10,422 nt of DNA from Temnopleurus reevesii (GCA_036244855.1 BQKZ01001348.1:117138-127559), one strand, 5' to 3'. Shown: positions 1-8,792, counted from the stretch's first letter. Numbers and translations: made by a program. Notes: generated by a model not told the origin, from the letters alone.

Positions 1-30
<30 letters not shown>
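1..30. repeat. (CT)n microsatellite at the left edge
   Basis: An uninterrupted CT dinucleotide run starts at base 1, so its true length is not seen. A pyrimidine-rich flank with further CTCTCTTT-type stretches continues to about 118. The same motif on the same strand also closes the window at 10354-10422. Confidence 0.97.
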
Positions 31-34
<4 letters not shown>

Positions 35-330
35 ATCTATTTCTCTCTTTTCATTTCCCCTTTTTTATGTTATTCTTTGTCTCAACCCTTTTCCCTCTCC
101 CGTCTCTCTTTCCATATTGTTTGTAACCCAATATTAAACTTGGTTACCATTGTTACGTTATTGTTTACATCCATTAGTTTCCTAATATATTGGCATATAT
201 GATTTATACGTAATATATATATATATATATGCTGGTAATTTCGCAATAAAAAAGGGGACAATAGATTCTAACATAAGATTACATTTCACATAATTATATT
301 TCCATTCATTTCATTACATTCATAAAAAGG
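31..330. other. gene-free stretch, pyrimidine-rich then AT-rich
   Basis: After the CT run, a C/T-rich flank reaches about 118 and then gives way to ordinary AT-rich DNA. No reading frame of note occurs on either strand. The only other structure is the short AT run at 212-230. Confidence 0.7.
212..230. repeat. (AT)n run
   Basis: This is a perfect alternating AT run of about 19 bases inside AT-rich DNA. It has no recognisable role. Confidence 0.9.
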
Positions 331-410
331 AAAAGGTAACCCCTGCAGGATTCAAACCTGGATAAGCGGTCAACACGATTTCTTCTATCCAATTAGTAGA
401 CGATTCACCC
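331..410 (-). pseudogene. degenerate tRNA-like sequence (pol III relic)
   Basis: Read on the minus strand, GGTTTGAATCC (complement of 348-358) differs from the B-box consensus GGTTCGAATCC by one base. It sits in a T-arm with a 4-bp stem (CAGG/CCTG). Upstream, TCTA-loop-TAGA (complement of 384-400) forms a D-arm-like stem containing ACTAATTGG, similar to an A box. Between them, TGTTGA flanked by TCG and CCG resembles a shortened tRNA-Asn-like anticodon loop. A TTTT stretch (complement of 331-334) follows, as expected of a pol III terminator. The acceptor stem does not pair, so this is not a working tRNA. No SINE body follows the terminator, so a decayed tRNA gene or copy is slightly favoured over a SINE head. 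The anticodon assignment is uncertain. Confidence 0.33.
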
Positions 411-1184
411 AGATTTCAGTTAATACGCTTTTTGTAGATGCCGCCATGATTCGTTCCACATATAGGTTAAAATATCGTGGTGCGTAACCATTTTGACAAG
501 GCGTCGTTTTATATCGTGACGCAACTTCCTGTTCAAAAGAAAAATGTCACTTCCTAACTTTACACTAAAACAATTTTAATTAAAACTATAACCAAGACTG
601 GGCAATAAGCTGTTTAAACAGTTTAAACCGATGTTAATACAATTTACATTGGTTTAAAATTTGATCTGGTTGGTAAAAGAATACAGAGAAGTTGGTATGT
701 TTTCGACTAACATTAATGTGGACAGCATGTTGCCAAAATGTTAAAAAAAAAACTTTAGCTGACACTAACAAAGCAGTGTGCATTCAACATTTTACGCCAA
801 ACTTTTGTACGATTTTAGCAAATATGATGGGTAAAAAAGACACAAAAGTTTACCTTATATTCTTTTCGCTTGCTCATCATCAATTCGTCAGGCACAGTGT
901 TGGACCTCTCCCTGTAAGACAAAGATAAAATAGATATAATTCAACCGAAAATAAAATACCAATCATATGCTTTTGATGAAAATGGATAGATTATCCCTAA
1001 ATAGATAATCGAGTATTCTACTGCATTTGTATTCATTTTCTCATATCTTAAAACGATAAAATTTGAAAGGTGAAATACCAAATTTGCTCAATGCTTATTT
1101 TTTTTTTCATTAGAACACTAACGCATTACAAATGTACATTAAGCTCTATCATAGTGGTATGAACTAGTTGCAAATTTATCCAGT

Positions 1185-1186
<2 letters not shown>
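411..1186. other. gene-free AT-rich stretch
   Basis: The longest plus-strand frame here (692-928, 78 codons) matches nothing I recognise and has ordinary AT-rich composition, so it is not called as a gene. The one structure of note is the imperfect inverted repeat at 622-658. Confidence 0.6.
622..658. repeat. imperfect inverted repeat (hairpin)
   Basis: TTTAAACCGATGT (622-634) and ACATTGGTTTAAA (646-658) are inverted copies. Twelve of 13 positions are Watson-Crick pairs, the remaining one is a G-T pair, and the loop is 11 bases. A further TTTAAA lies just upstream (613-618). Function is unknown; it may be a decayed foldback remnant or chance in AT-rich DNA. Confidence 0.6.

Positions 1187-1262
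<76 letters not shown>
1187..1262. repeat. (GATA)19 microsatellite
   Basis: Nineteen perfect GATA tetranucleotides (76 bases) run without interruption, followed by a short TAGAGATAAATAAATAAA tail. On the minus strand the tract reads as repeated Ile-Tyr-Leu-Ser codons, which creates spurious open frames across 1126-1360. An uninterrupted tract of this length is likely to vary in length between individuals. Confidence 0.98.
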
Positions 1263-2779
1263 TAGAGATAAATAAATAAAAATGATGGGTAAAAAGATGA
1301 ACGAATGAATAAAACTTTCCTTTCAACAAACACCGCGTCGTTCAATAAAGTTAATAACAATATAATTTTTTGTGACTATTGAATTGTCAATTAATCATTT
1401 TGTTTTGTATCACATTTATAGCGCCTTCCATTGATTGTATTTTAAGGATTTCTATCATAAAACAAATTCAATATTCAGGTAATCTATATTTAACACGATA
1501 TAAACTAGTTCCGAAAAATTAAGTCGAAAACATATTCAATGCTCCTTTGCAATGCTAATGAAATCGGAACCGGCTTGTCATTGTTGTGTCCGCACAGTTA
1601 AATACACGGCGTACGGACCTATTGTCTGCGTCCCACTTTATTTTACGGATATAATTTATATCGTGTTATAATTGCTTCTCTGTGGTTTTGATCGTATGAA
1701 CAAATTTCTTTCAGTTATTAACTCTACAATTATAAAGCCTCGTCGTTATGAAAGTTTGCTCATAAATATAAAGAGGAAATGCCCTAGGTAGATTTGGCGT
1801 TTCCTATGTCAATAAAAGGGTGAGATTATAACATTGTCTGTTTGCTTTCAGACGCTTTTGAGCGATTTTTGATGAAGAAAGTATTTACCCATTACACACC
1901 CCGAGTGGCACGTTTATTTTTGGTTCGTTTAAATTTTGATCGAGTTTATTCAGCGTTTTCATGCCTCATATAGCACCCGATCAACCGAGAGGGGAAAGTG
2001 TTGGCACTTCTTCATCGTTATTGGGCCAATATTAATGGTTTTGTTTAATCTGCGGAGAAAGGAAAACTGTGGGGATTGGAAAATGAGATTCAGTGAGAGC
2101 GGGGAAATGATCTGCAAAGATTGAGAGAGAGAGAGAAATTGGTCGTGATGAGGAGGAATAGGAGGATGGTAAAAGTGGAGAAGGTGAGAGGTGGGGAATG
2201 GAAAACAAAAGGAGAAGGTTCATTTCACAGACCTTTATAAGAGCAAACAGCGGGCGGAAATTGATCTCTCTCTGTACTTTGGAGTTTATTCTGCACTTTT
2301 TTTCGCGCCCAGATGATATTCTGATCAATATTCATATAGTGCAAAGGAGATGGCTGGGAAGGTGACGCGATGGTCGAATTCTTTGATTCTCTCTGAACCG
2401 GCTATCGATCGAATATGTTTATCATAACCAATTCCCTCTATGTTTTACCTAACACCTTTGGGCATTTTGATGAACATGGTTGAATAGGACAACGTTAAAA
2501 CTGCCAGAGGGTAGAACAAATTTTAAGGTAATACAGGACTGAACCTTATATCAGGACACAAACTTAAAAAATCACTCATTATTACCTTATTACTCTGATT
2601 TATTTGTAAAGAAATGGTACTGAAGTTCGATTGAGAAAAAAATACTTACAAGTAAAAATGTCAAATAATTCTTGTCGTGGATGACATTAAATAATCCATC
2701 GCAAAATGCCCGACAGACGTGAATTTGTTTACGTCACTAAAACAGCAAACAAACCTTATTCAACTTTAAAGAACGATTT
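1263..2779. other. gene-free stretch with purine-rich segment
   Basis: No supported gene is present. Small open frames at 1936-2124 (+) and 2032-2328 (-) lack recognisable domains. The minus-strand one is dominated by Ser/Pro/Leu codons because it reads the purine-rich segment in reverse. The rest is ordinary AT-rich sequence. Confidence 0.6.
2123..2219. repeat. purine-rich low-complexity tract with (GA)7
   Basis: A perfect GA run (2123-2136) opens about 95 bases in which the plus strand is mostly G and A (for example GATGAGGAGGAATAGGAGG). This is low-complexity DNA of a kind common in introns and intergenic regions, with no evidence of a specific function. Confidence 0.75.
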
Positions 2780-3034
2780 GCTACAATTCAGTATCTCGGT
2801 TTAAAAAAAATGTTTAACGCTTTCGATTTTCCCAATTTGCTCTTTGAAATCTTTTAAGATCCTTATTTTTACGATCAAGAATTCTAGTTTGCAATATCTC
2901 TAATCGAGCAGAAAGGCATATAGTTTAAATACAAATAAAGAGAATGCTTCACCTTATTTTTCTTGATGAAAAAATAAGAGCGAATTAGACAAATCCAAAG
3001 CGTTATTTTTTAAACCGAGATACTAAATTGAAGC
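2780..3034. repeat. inverted-repeat element with 131-bp spacer
   Basis: The left arm 2780-2844 and right arm 2976-3034 are inverted copies. The outer part (2780-2805 against 3009-3034) matches at 24 of 26 positions, including the perfect AGTATCTCGGTTTAAA. The inner part (2815-2844 against 2976-3005) matches at 25 of 30. The spacer between the inner arm ends is 131 bp (2845-2975). Such a structure suits a small foldback or MITE-like non-autonomous element, or an inverted duplication. No transposase frame and no clear target-site duplication were found, so the class is unknown. Confidence 0.75.
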
Positions 3035-3104
3035 GGAGGGGCATATAGTTTAAATACAAATAAAGAAAGTGATTCACCTTATTTCTTGATGAAAAAATGA
3101 GAAC
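2908..3104. repeat. tandem duplication, period about 125 bp
   Basis: Segment 2908-2981 recurs at 3033-3104 in direct orientation with an offset of 125 bp, narrowing to 123 after a 2-bp deletion. A stretch of 27 identical bases starts at GGCATATAG (2915 and 3040), and the whole pair is close to 90 percent identical by eye. Weaker similarity extends upstream of both copies (about 2893 and 3018). The first copy lies in the spacer and right arm of the inverted repeat, and the second lies just outside it, so the tandem step happened across the element's right side. The first copy also contains a small hairpin, CTTATTTTTC with GAAAAAATAAG (2953-2978). Confidence 0.85.
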
Positions 3105-5285
3105 AAACTCCAAGAATAGGACAATTTTTCCTGATTGAACTTCAGAAGTTTTCATTCAGATGATGCTCAATCGCTGGCACCATACGTTCAAAGATAAATT
3201 GTTTGTTCAGAGAAGTAGGCCAGTCAATTGATGAGGAAATTGAACGATTATAGTGAAAAACACAGCCAGCTAATAGTCGCCTAGCGGAGGAAAAATCATT
3301 CGTGAGTAAAGTCAATGACCCCAATACGAAGCAGTTTGAAATATATGTAAATTATGAACCAAAAATTGAAAATTTCGAATCAGCTCTGCTCTCCTAAGTG
3401 GAGCGGAGATTCTAAGTAATGAACAACTGCAAAATCTAGGGAAAACCACACGCCGGTGAAAAATATCAGCTACATCTTTTGTAAAATCTATGTTTCGGTT
3501 TTGATAGCAGTTGTTGAATCATGAAAATATTAACTACATTCTATTCAAGCTGTTTAAGTGTATCTACCAAAAATGTAGCGAAGTCAATACTCTCGAGATT
3601 TGATAATCGAAACGTTACATTTACCGGACAATACGAAAATATACCCATAAAAATGTTCTGCAACATATTTAGACGCGTAGCTAAGATTTCACTTGGACAG
3701 GCCTGGGGCGGAAGTCTTTTACGGGGCGCTCCCTCCCGTCCCTCTCTTTTCAAACGCTTCTTGTTCATTTATCACGTTTTTTTTTTCTTTTTTTTTTAAA
3801 GTTTTCTTGGGAAGCCCACCGAACCACCCCTCTAACACCCACCCCGCTGCTACGCTTCTGATACTGTCCCTAAGATTAGTGGTTCCGTCACATTTCAATA
3901 ACATTTCGTTTATTTTTACAAACATTTTTAGGTTAACAGTTTACTGTCGAGGGTCGGGTAAAATTTTGATTCTTTAAGAATACATAGTTCTTAGCAATCC
4001 TAACTCAAAATCCATTCAAAGAAAGAAATTAATATACGGTTTTGTACCTGTAAATCAAGTGATGTGTTTCATTTAAATTCTCACCCATAGCATGAATCAG
4101 ACAGGTTTACAGATTAAAATAAAAATGAAATGAAGAACTTTGTTTTATTCCGATATCCAAGACGTCGAACACTCTTATGCGAGTCTCAGTGCCAATAATC
4201 GACGGCTCGTTATGGTTTTCGAACGATAATCTATCAGCAAAATCCTTCCACGGTGTGAAAATACAAAGTGGGCCTCACATTCATTCCCCATCATTGGAAG
4301 AGAAATGGATGATGATGGGCAAAGCTGGAGGAGGAAAGCTCTTCCATGATTGTCTAGACATCGTAAAGAAACGAGATGGGTAGAAAAAAAGATGAAATCC
4401 CAAAAAATATTACACCTGATATAAAAGGAAACTTGCCATATTTTCAAAATTGGTGATAATAGAGAAACCTAGAAAAGGTCAATCATCTGCAATAAAATTT
4501 TGATTGTTATTTGAATGGGAGAATCGATTTGAAGTATGAGAATTCAGAGCTGTAATAGATTCGACACTTTAAACCCGATTGAACTTTGAAAAGGCTATCT
4601 TACGACCACCTCAAACCGTCCGATCGGCTTACGATCCGATGGGAGATAAATCGTAGTATCATTCAGTATGGGCATTTTGGGAATTATAATCTCGTGATTC
4701 CTGCTCTGAAAACTCCTAAAATGATTAAACATCTAAATTCAATGCGGTAATTAACTTTATTCCGGATACAAGGGACAAATCAGGTTCAAATCGTAGATAA
4801 TCTTGAAAATGCTCCAACTGCTCCAACATCCTTTTTAAGACCCGGAGCTAATATGGCGTTCCTTTAAATGAGAACATTTGCATCTCGCCATTTTCTCGAT
4901 TTTGGTATCAATTTGAAAGGAGAATCTACCAAAAAATAATATTTCTTCAACAGGAGCAGAAAATTAGATGTACATAACAAAAGAAAGTTTGAGAAAAAAT
5001 TGGACAGCTCATTAAAAAAAAAGTTATGAATGTTCATATGTTTAGACAAATTGGTAGCTGATGACGTCATAGGTGAACATCTGACCGTTTATCACATTCA
5101 TACCAATGGAATAAAATGTTACTTTTTTCTCCAAAACTTTAACCGTATAATACTTTTATCATAGATATGTATATCCACTATTTGCATGTTTACTACAGTC
5201 ATAAAAACTTTGCAACTTTCTGTAAAAATAATGAATTTTGCACCAAATCTATAATGAAAACTTTGATAAGTAGTACATCCATGAT
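3105..5285. other. gene-free stretch
   Basis: Open frames occur on both strands (60-94 codons, for example 3142-3324, 3521-3799, 3693-3977, 4175-4447), but several overlap in opposing frames and none shows a recognisable domain, signal peptide or splice-linked continuation. A composition shift occurs at about 3690-3870. A somewhat less AT-rich patch lies at 4150-4380. No repeats of note were seen in 4400-5285. Confidence 0.55.
3690..3870. other. GC-rich, C/T-biased patch with T-tract
   Basis: This patch contrasts with its AT-rich surroundings. It opens with GGCCTGGGGCGGAAG, continues with CCCTCCCGTCCCTCTC, contains a T-tract broken by a single C (3777-3798), and then a C-rich stretch (CCCACCGAACCACCCCTC). 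Its edges are fairly sharp. The composition suggests an inserted repeat fragment rather than local drift, but I cannot name a family. Frames across it give low-complexity peptides with Phe or Lys runs and are not gene-like. Confidence 0.4.
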
Positions 5286-5530
5286 GTCATCATTTATTTT
5301 ATATGTCTTTCCAGAATTGTCTATGAAAAATATTATTGTATATCGGGGCCTCTGTAATAACAATTGTAAGAATTAAAAAGATAATAATGACAATAAAATT
5401 GCAGAGCAATGAATACAATTTTTGAAGTGGTATAATGAAAGCAGTTTTCTATAATTCGGAGAGAAGGTTACGTGTTTAATAAATTTACATTCCATTTAAC
5501 ATGTCACCAAAGTTCACTGTCAAGAAAATA
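5286..5530. repeat. diverged direct repeat, copy 1
   Basis: This segment aligns with 7081-7343 in the same orientation. Shared landmarks include the T-rich stretch ending in CAG (here 5314; TAG at 7112), ATTATTG, GGCCT, ATAACAATT, GTATAATGA (5430-5438; 7236-7244) and ATTCCATT. The offset drifts from 1798 to 1806 bp, showing small indels and an old age. In 5332-5373 against 7132-7173, 33 of 42 bases agree. No terminal inverted repeats or tails were found, so this is either an old segmental duplication or two members of an unnamed interspersed family. Confidence 0.7.
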
Positions 5531-6199
5531 TAAAAGGCTTGCGATGGGGAAAAAAGAAAATGAAAAAAAATCCATCTTCGATTATTCTCCCAACGTCATA
5601 TCTCGATGAGATGGATGATGCAGGATCGCATCCCACAGAGGTCAGAGAACATCCAGCATCCAGATCGAATGAACATCAAGAAGGATAGAACACGTCCGAG
5701 AAAGAAGATGCGAACTTGATCTAAATTCGTTCTCATGATAAATATGTGCTTTCTGTGTCAAGAAGCTCATTTGCCTCTCAATTGAGGGGAATCTATTCTC
5801 GTGTTACATCGGCAAAAGAGAGAACGAGATGGGGTAAGGTGAGAGGATTGAAGCTATTAGCCAGGTGCTGGATTTCTTTTCAGAAATGCGATGTAAAAGA
5901 TGATGAATGTCAGCTGTGAAATGACGTTAACCCATGTAACGTCATGAAGAGTTGTGATTGGAAAGATGATATCCTCAGATGTTCCGTTATAGCCTCAAAA
6001 TAGTGTATAATCGTACAAGAAACACTACATGTCTTGTAAAAAAATCACTTTCCTCATCCTAACAGCCGTGTTGAAAGATTATAAACTTCAATAATATGCT
6101 CTTTATATGTTTCTTCTGTTAACAGTGGCATCTATCTCCGTTTTATGTTAACTTATAGCTATGTGTTATGTTTATGCTATGTAGTAGAATGTAGAAGTT
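5531..6199. other. gene-free stretch
   Basis: No long open frame is present on either strand. The interval 5580-5830 is a little less AT-rich and contains a short frame from an ATG at 5606 (37 codons, basic C-terminal end), which I do not recognise and do not call. The remainder looks like unique non-coding DNA. Confidence 0.55.
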
Positions 6200-6321
6200 T
6201 GTTTCATGTAAATATGTTTTTGTACATATAATATGTATATCATGTACTTTTTCTATTATACAGGGCCCCAAGGTAGAACGTACTTTGATTACTGATGGGG
6301 CAGAACGTAATAAATAAATGA
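6200..6321 (+). mobile_element. probable 5'-truncated LINE 3' end
   Basis: A T-rich run with TTTTTGTACATA and TTTTTCTATTATA leads into CAGGGCCCCA (6261-6270). GCCCCA (6265-6270) pairs with TGGGGC (6296-6301) across a 25-base loop. AGAACGTA occurs twice (6275-6282 and 6302-6309), and the end is TAATAAATAAATGAAA. A T-rich 3' UTR, a terminal GGGCCC stem-loop and a TAAA-type tail recall the 3' termini of CR1/L2/Jockey-like LINEs in marine invertebrates, as far as I remember them. No reverse transcriptase remnant is visible upstream, so the copy would be severely 5' truncated. The left border is approximate and the clade is not resolved. Confidence 0.4.
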
Positions 6322-7080
6322 AATTTAAAAATATAAACTGTACTCACTACTGATGTCAGAAGACGTTCTTAAGTTATTATTTTTTTTTTGTTTATAATGA
6401 CAATGAATTCATCATTGACATGTAATCTCTTCCTCAGAACTGGATTTCTTTATAACCAGTTCCCTATACAAATGTTATAGAACATCATATTGTTACGATA
6501 ATTGATCCTTTTAAAAGGCAGATCATCTGTTGTCTTATCAATCAAACTCCTAGAATGTAAAGTGCTCTTTTAAACTTATCCGAAGAAAGACTATTTTACA
6601 TGAACGTTTGGCTATTATGTGCATTTTCTTTTAATTTTCTGAATAAAGACAAAACTTACAATGCAAACAAGAATCTAGCAAGCCTTAAAATGACATTTTG
6701 TGCTACACATTTGACATGCAACTACATTTTTATGAATTTACCGTGAATTTCGGCAAATGAAAATTTTGTAAAAAAAAAAATGAAAACGGAGAAAAGATTG
6801 GGTCGAGCAATGACTGGACAACGAGACATTTTTTTCTTAGACCCCCCCCCCCCACTCCCTTGTTGAACTCATCGAAGTGATAATAATACCTCTTTTTATT
6901 ATCTAATGACTGCGTTTTATATAACTACCGTCAATATGGGTCATGACGGCTAATAGTGAATTGCTCATAGTTATTAATATTTGAATAGGTCAATGCATCA
7001 GCTTTATCTACACATTTAAACGTGTATGAATTGGAGTACGATAGAAAAGTTATTTTTACGATTTTTCAATCTCTCACTTT
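6322..7080. other. gene-free stretch with small palindromes and a C-run
   Basis: No gene was found. Small structures include the inverted pair GAACTGG/CCAGTTC (6437-6443, 6456-6462), the perfect palindrome CCTTTTAAAAGG (6507-6518) and a 12-base C homopolymer (6842-6853). None has an evident function. Confidence 0.6.
6842..6853. repeat. poly-C run (12)
   Basis: Twelve consecutive C residues, preceded by the T-rich TTTTTTTCTTAGA. This is a low-complexity tract, and homopolymer length errors in the assembly are possible. Confidence 0.95.
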
Positions 7081-7343
7081 TTTATATCATTTCATATTAT
7101 TTGTTTTTCTAGGGTTGCCTTTGAGTTAGACATTATTGTTCCATGTGGCCTATGTTATAACAATTATAAGAATTTGAAAAAAAAATGAATATAAATATAA
7201 AGTGGAAGAACGTTGAGTGTATTTCTTATTAGATCGTATAATGAGAATATTTTCCTATAATTCTGATGGGAAGAAGTTGGATGTTTGGTGAATGTATATT
7301 CCATTGATCATATACTACCAAAATGAGAAGGCCAAGAAAGATT
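7081..7343. repeat. diverged direct repeat, copy 2
   Basis: This is the partner of 5286-5530, in the same orientation about 1.8 kb away. The alignment runs through TTATAACAATTATAAGAATT, the GTATAATGA block (7236-7244) and ATTCCATTGATCAT before fading near 7343. The GTAAGA found in copy 1 (5366-5371) is ATAAGA here (7166-7171). The 14 codons compared in one frame are mostly changed at amino-acid-altering positions, which argues against both copies being coding. Confidence 0.7.
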
Positions 7344-8004
7344 GATTGTCCAATAAAACCTGTATTCTAAAGAGGGTGACCGATTTTGCTAGTACTTGCC
7401 TTTTGTTTAAATAATGTGAACACAATTCCGATCAACTGCAACTAGCGATCAATTGCAACTTTTGAACAACACCCCAATCGACTACTCATCTTGTCAAGGC
7501 ATGGGGGCTTTAAAATCCACGCTTTTTATTTATACTCCTTTATAATTGTTTACTTTGATATATGCACGATATGCATGCAACTTTTTATGTTCTTTCGTTT
7601 CAAAACTAATAAAGCGATGTAGCAACAACGTGATTCTCTATTAAGGCACATACATGGAGGTAAGATACATATCGACGTTATAACAGTATAAGAGAGTAAA
7701 AACACGTGTTTAATATACTCACAATAACCTACAGGTGCGAGAAAAATAATAACGGTTTATCTTTAGGCGGGAAAAAAGGTTGTCTCTCCGGGTTAAATCG
7801 TCTGCCCAAAACGTAGAACAGCTGATGAGCTAAAAATACACACCGTCTCCAATCACTTGAGAATGCAATCAAATGAAATGGAGCCCGAAATATCAACCTG
7901 GTCTTGAAATATGCTTGTTTATCATTCAAACTCATGAAAATAAATCTCTCGATTCGTAGTTATCCTGGAACTGTGGTAAGTTTAGACTGGTATACAAAAT
8001 GAAA
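7344..8004. other. gene-free stretch
   Basis: A 68-codon minus-strand frame (7729-7935) has no recognisable domain and is not called. No repeats of note were seen. Confidence 0.55.
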
Positions 8005-8090
8005 AGGCGTCCGGGTGCGAGCGTTGGTAAGCAGCTGAAACGTCACTCGTAGTCCGATTAAAAGACAAATCCGTTCGAATCCAGTCCGAG
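8005..8090 (+). pseudogene. degenerate tRNA-like or SINE-head relic
   Basis: GTTCGAATCC (8073-8082) fits a pol III B box very well. TGCGAGCGTTGG (8016-8027) resembles an A box at a suitable distance of about 57 bases. The segment between would be long for a standard tRNA, closer to a class II tRNA with a long variable arm or to a SINE head with an insertion. Neither the T-stem nor the acceptor stem pairs well, so a functional tRNA is excluded. The DNA after 8090 does not resemble the body of the SINE at 8731-9062, so if this is a SINE it belongs to another family or is truncated. Confidence 0.35.
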
Positions 8091-8730
8091 ATATACTCCC
8101 CAACTGAGCCCGAACCATCCCTTGCTGGCACTCATTATCCCTATTAATTCATATTGAGCATGCATGAGTGACAAAATTCGTCAACTATGAATATCGGATG
8201 CATACTCAGTGCACTAGGCTAAGTACTCCCCCTGCGCACGGGTATTTTGGCGCGATAAACAGCGCGGGATGTATAAAATTGAAGAGTGCGCTGGTATGTA
8301 TAGGATATGAGAAAATGTAATATCCATATTCGAGATGACTGGCGTGTGTGAAAAGCTTGTTCAAATATTGTGACGGTATTATTTCTCCCCTCTGGTAGAT
8401 GTATTAAGGCTCGATAGCGCTGCTTGAAATGACATCCCTTTTCTCACCTGCCCCCATCGTCCTATATTTCAAGTGACGGTGCGAGATTTGGTTTTGACAA
8501 TATGTGTTTATGCCACTATTAATAGATGTCAGGTGGCCTACAAAGATGGTTATGAATAAATATTGAGACAACCTTCTCATCCTCTTTCCTTCTATGCTGA
8601 TTCAAAACAGTGGACGAGTTGGGAAGTGTCAAGCTTTGTCTATTAATCAAATATGAATATGACACTCACACAATTTAATTGGAAAAGACACTAGTTTTAG
8701 GAAAGGTTTATGAATAATTGATTAAGAGGA
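8091..8730. other. gene-free stretch with a small GC-rich spot
   Basis: No gene was recognised. A local GC/CpG-rich spot (8230-8270) contains TTTGGCGC (8246-8253), which fits the E2F consensus TTTSSCGC, and 18 bases further on TATAAAA (8272-8278). No open frame of note follows, so promoter activity is only a possibility. Confidence 0.5.
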
Positions 8731-8737
8731 GGCGCCG

Positions 8738-8792
8738 TGGTGTAGTGGTCGTGACTGTCGCCTTTTAACCAGAAGGTCGTATGTTCGAGTCC
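8738..8792 (+). promoter_or_regulatory. internal pol III promoter of the SINE (A and B boxes)
   Basis: TGGTGTAGTGG (8738-8748) fits the A-box consensus TRGYNNARNGG. TGTTCGAGTCC (8782-8792) fits the B box GGTTCGAATCC with two differences. The spacing is as in a normal tRNA. The anticodon arm between them (around CCTTTTAACCAGAAGG) can form CCTT/AAGG but with an 8-base loop, so the parent tRNA cannot be named with confidence. The boxes look intact enough for transcription in principle. Confidence 0.8.

Noticed and set aside
470..525. Short imperfect direct repeat around ATATCGTG..GCG..AAC (470-488 and 508-525)
   Set aside because: The similarity is under 20 bases with mismatches and no further extension, so it could be chance.
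692..928. 78-codon plus-strand open frame
   Set aside because: No recognisable domain or signal, ordinary AT-rich codon content, and a length expected by chance in 10 kb. No supporting splice context.
1126..1360. Minus-strand open frames with Ser-Ile-Tyr-Leu repeats
   Set aside because: They are the GATA microsatellite translated; the tract contains no stop in these frames, which alone makes them open.
2032..2328. 98-codon minus-strand open frame, rich in Ser, Pro and Leu
   Set aside because: It reads through the purine-rich low-complexity tract, and no domain is visible. Bias of this kind comes from base composition.
3521..3977. Overlapping frames on both strands (3521-3799, 3693-3977, 3541-3768, 3719-3925)
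   Set aside because: They overlap each other in opposing frames across the GC-rich patch and T-tract and give Phe or Lys runs. None resembles a known protein.
4175..4447. Opposing open frames (minus 90 codons, plus 68 codons)
   Set aside because: They are mutual shadows and no domain is recognised on either strand. An exon cannot be excluded without transcript data, but nothing positive supports one.
5315..5365. Possible 51-base mini-exon between CAG and GTAAGA
   Set aside because: The splice-like signals are short and frequent by chance, no neighbouring exon is visible, and the duplicate copy lacks the donor. Kept only as a finding.
7729..7935. 68-codon minus-strand frame
   Set aside because: No recognisable family, and chance length for this window size.
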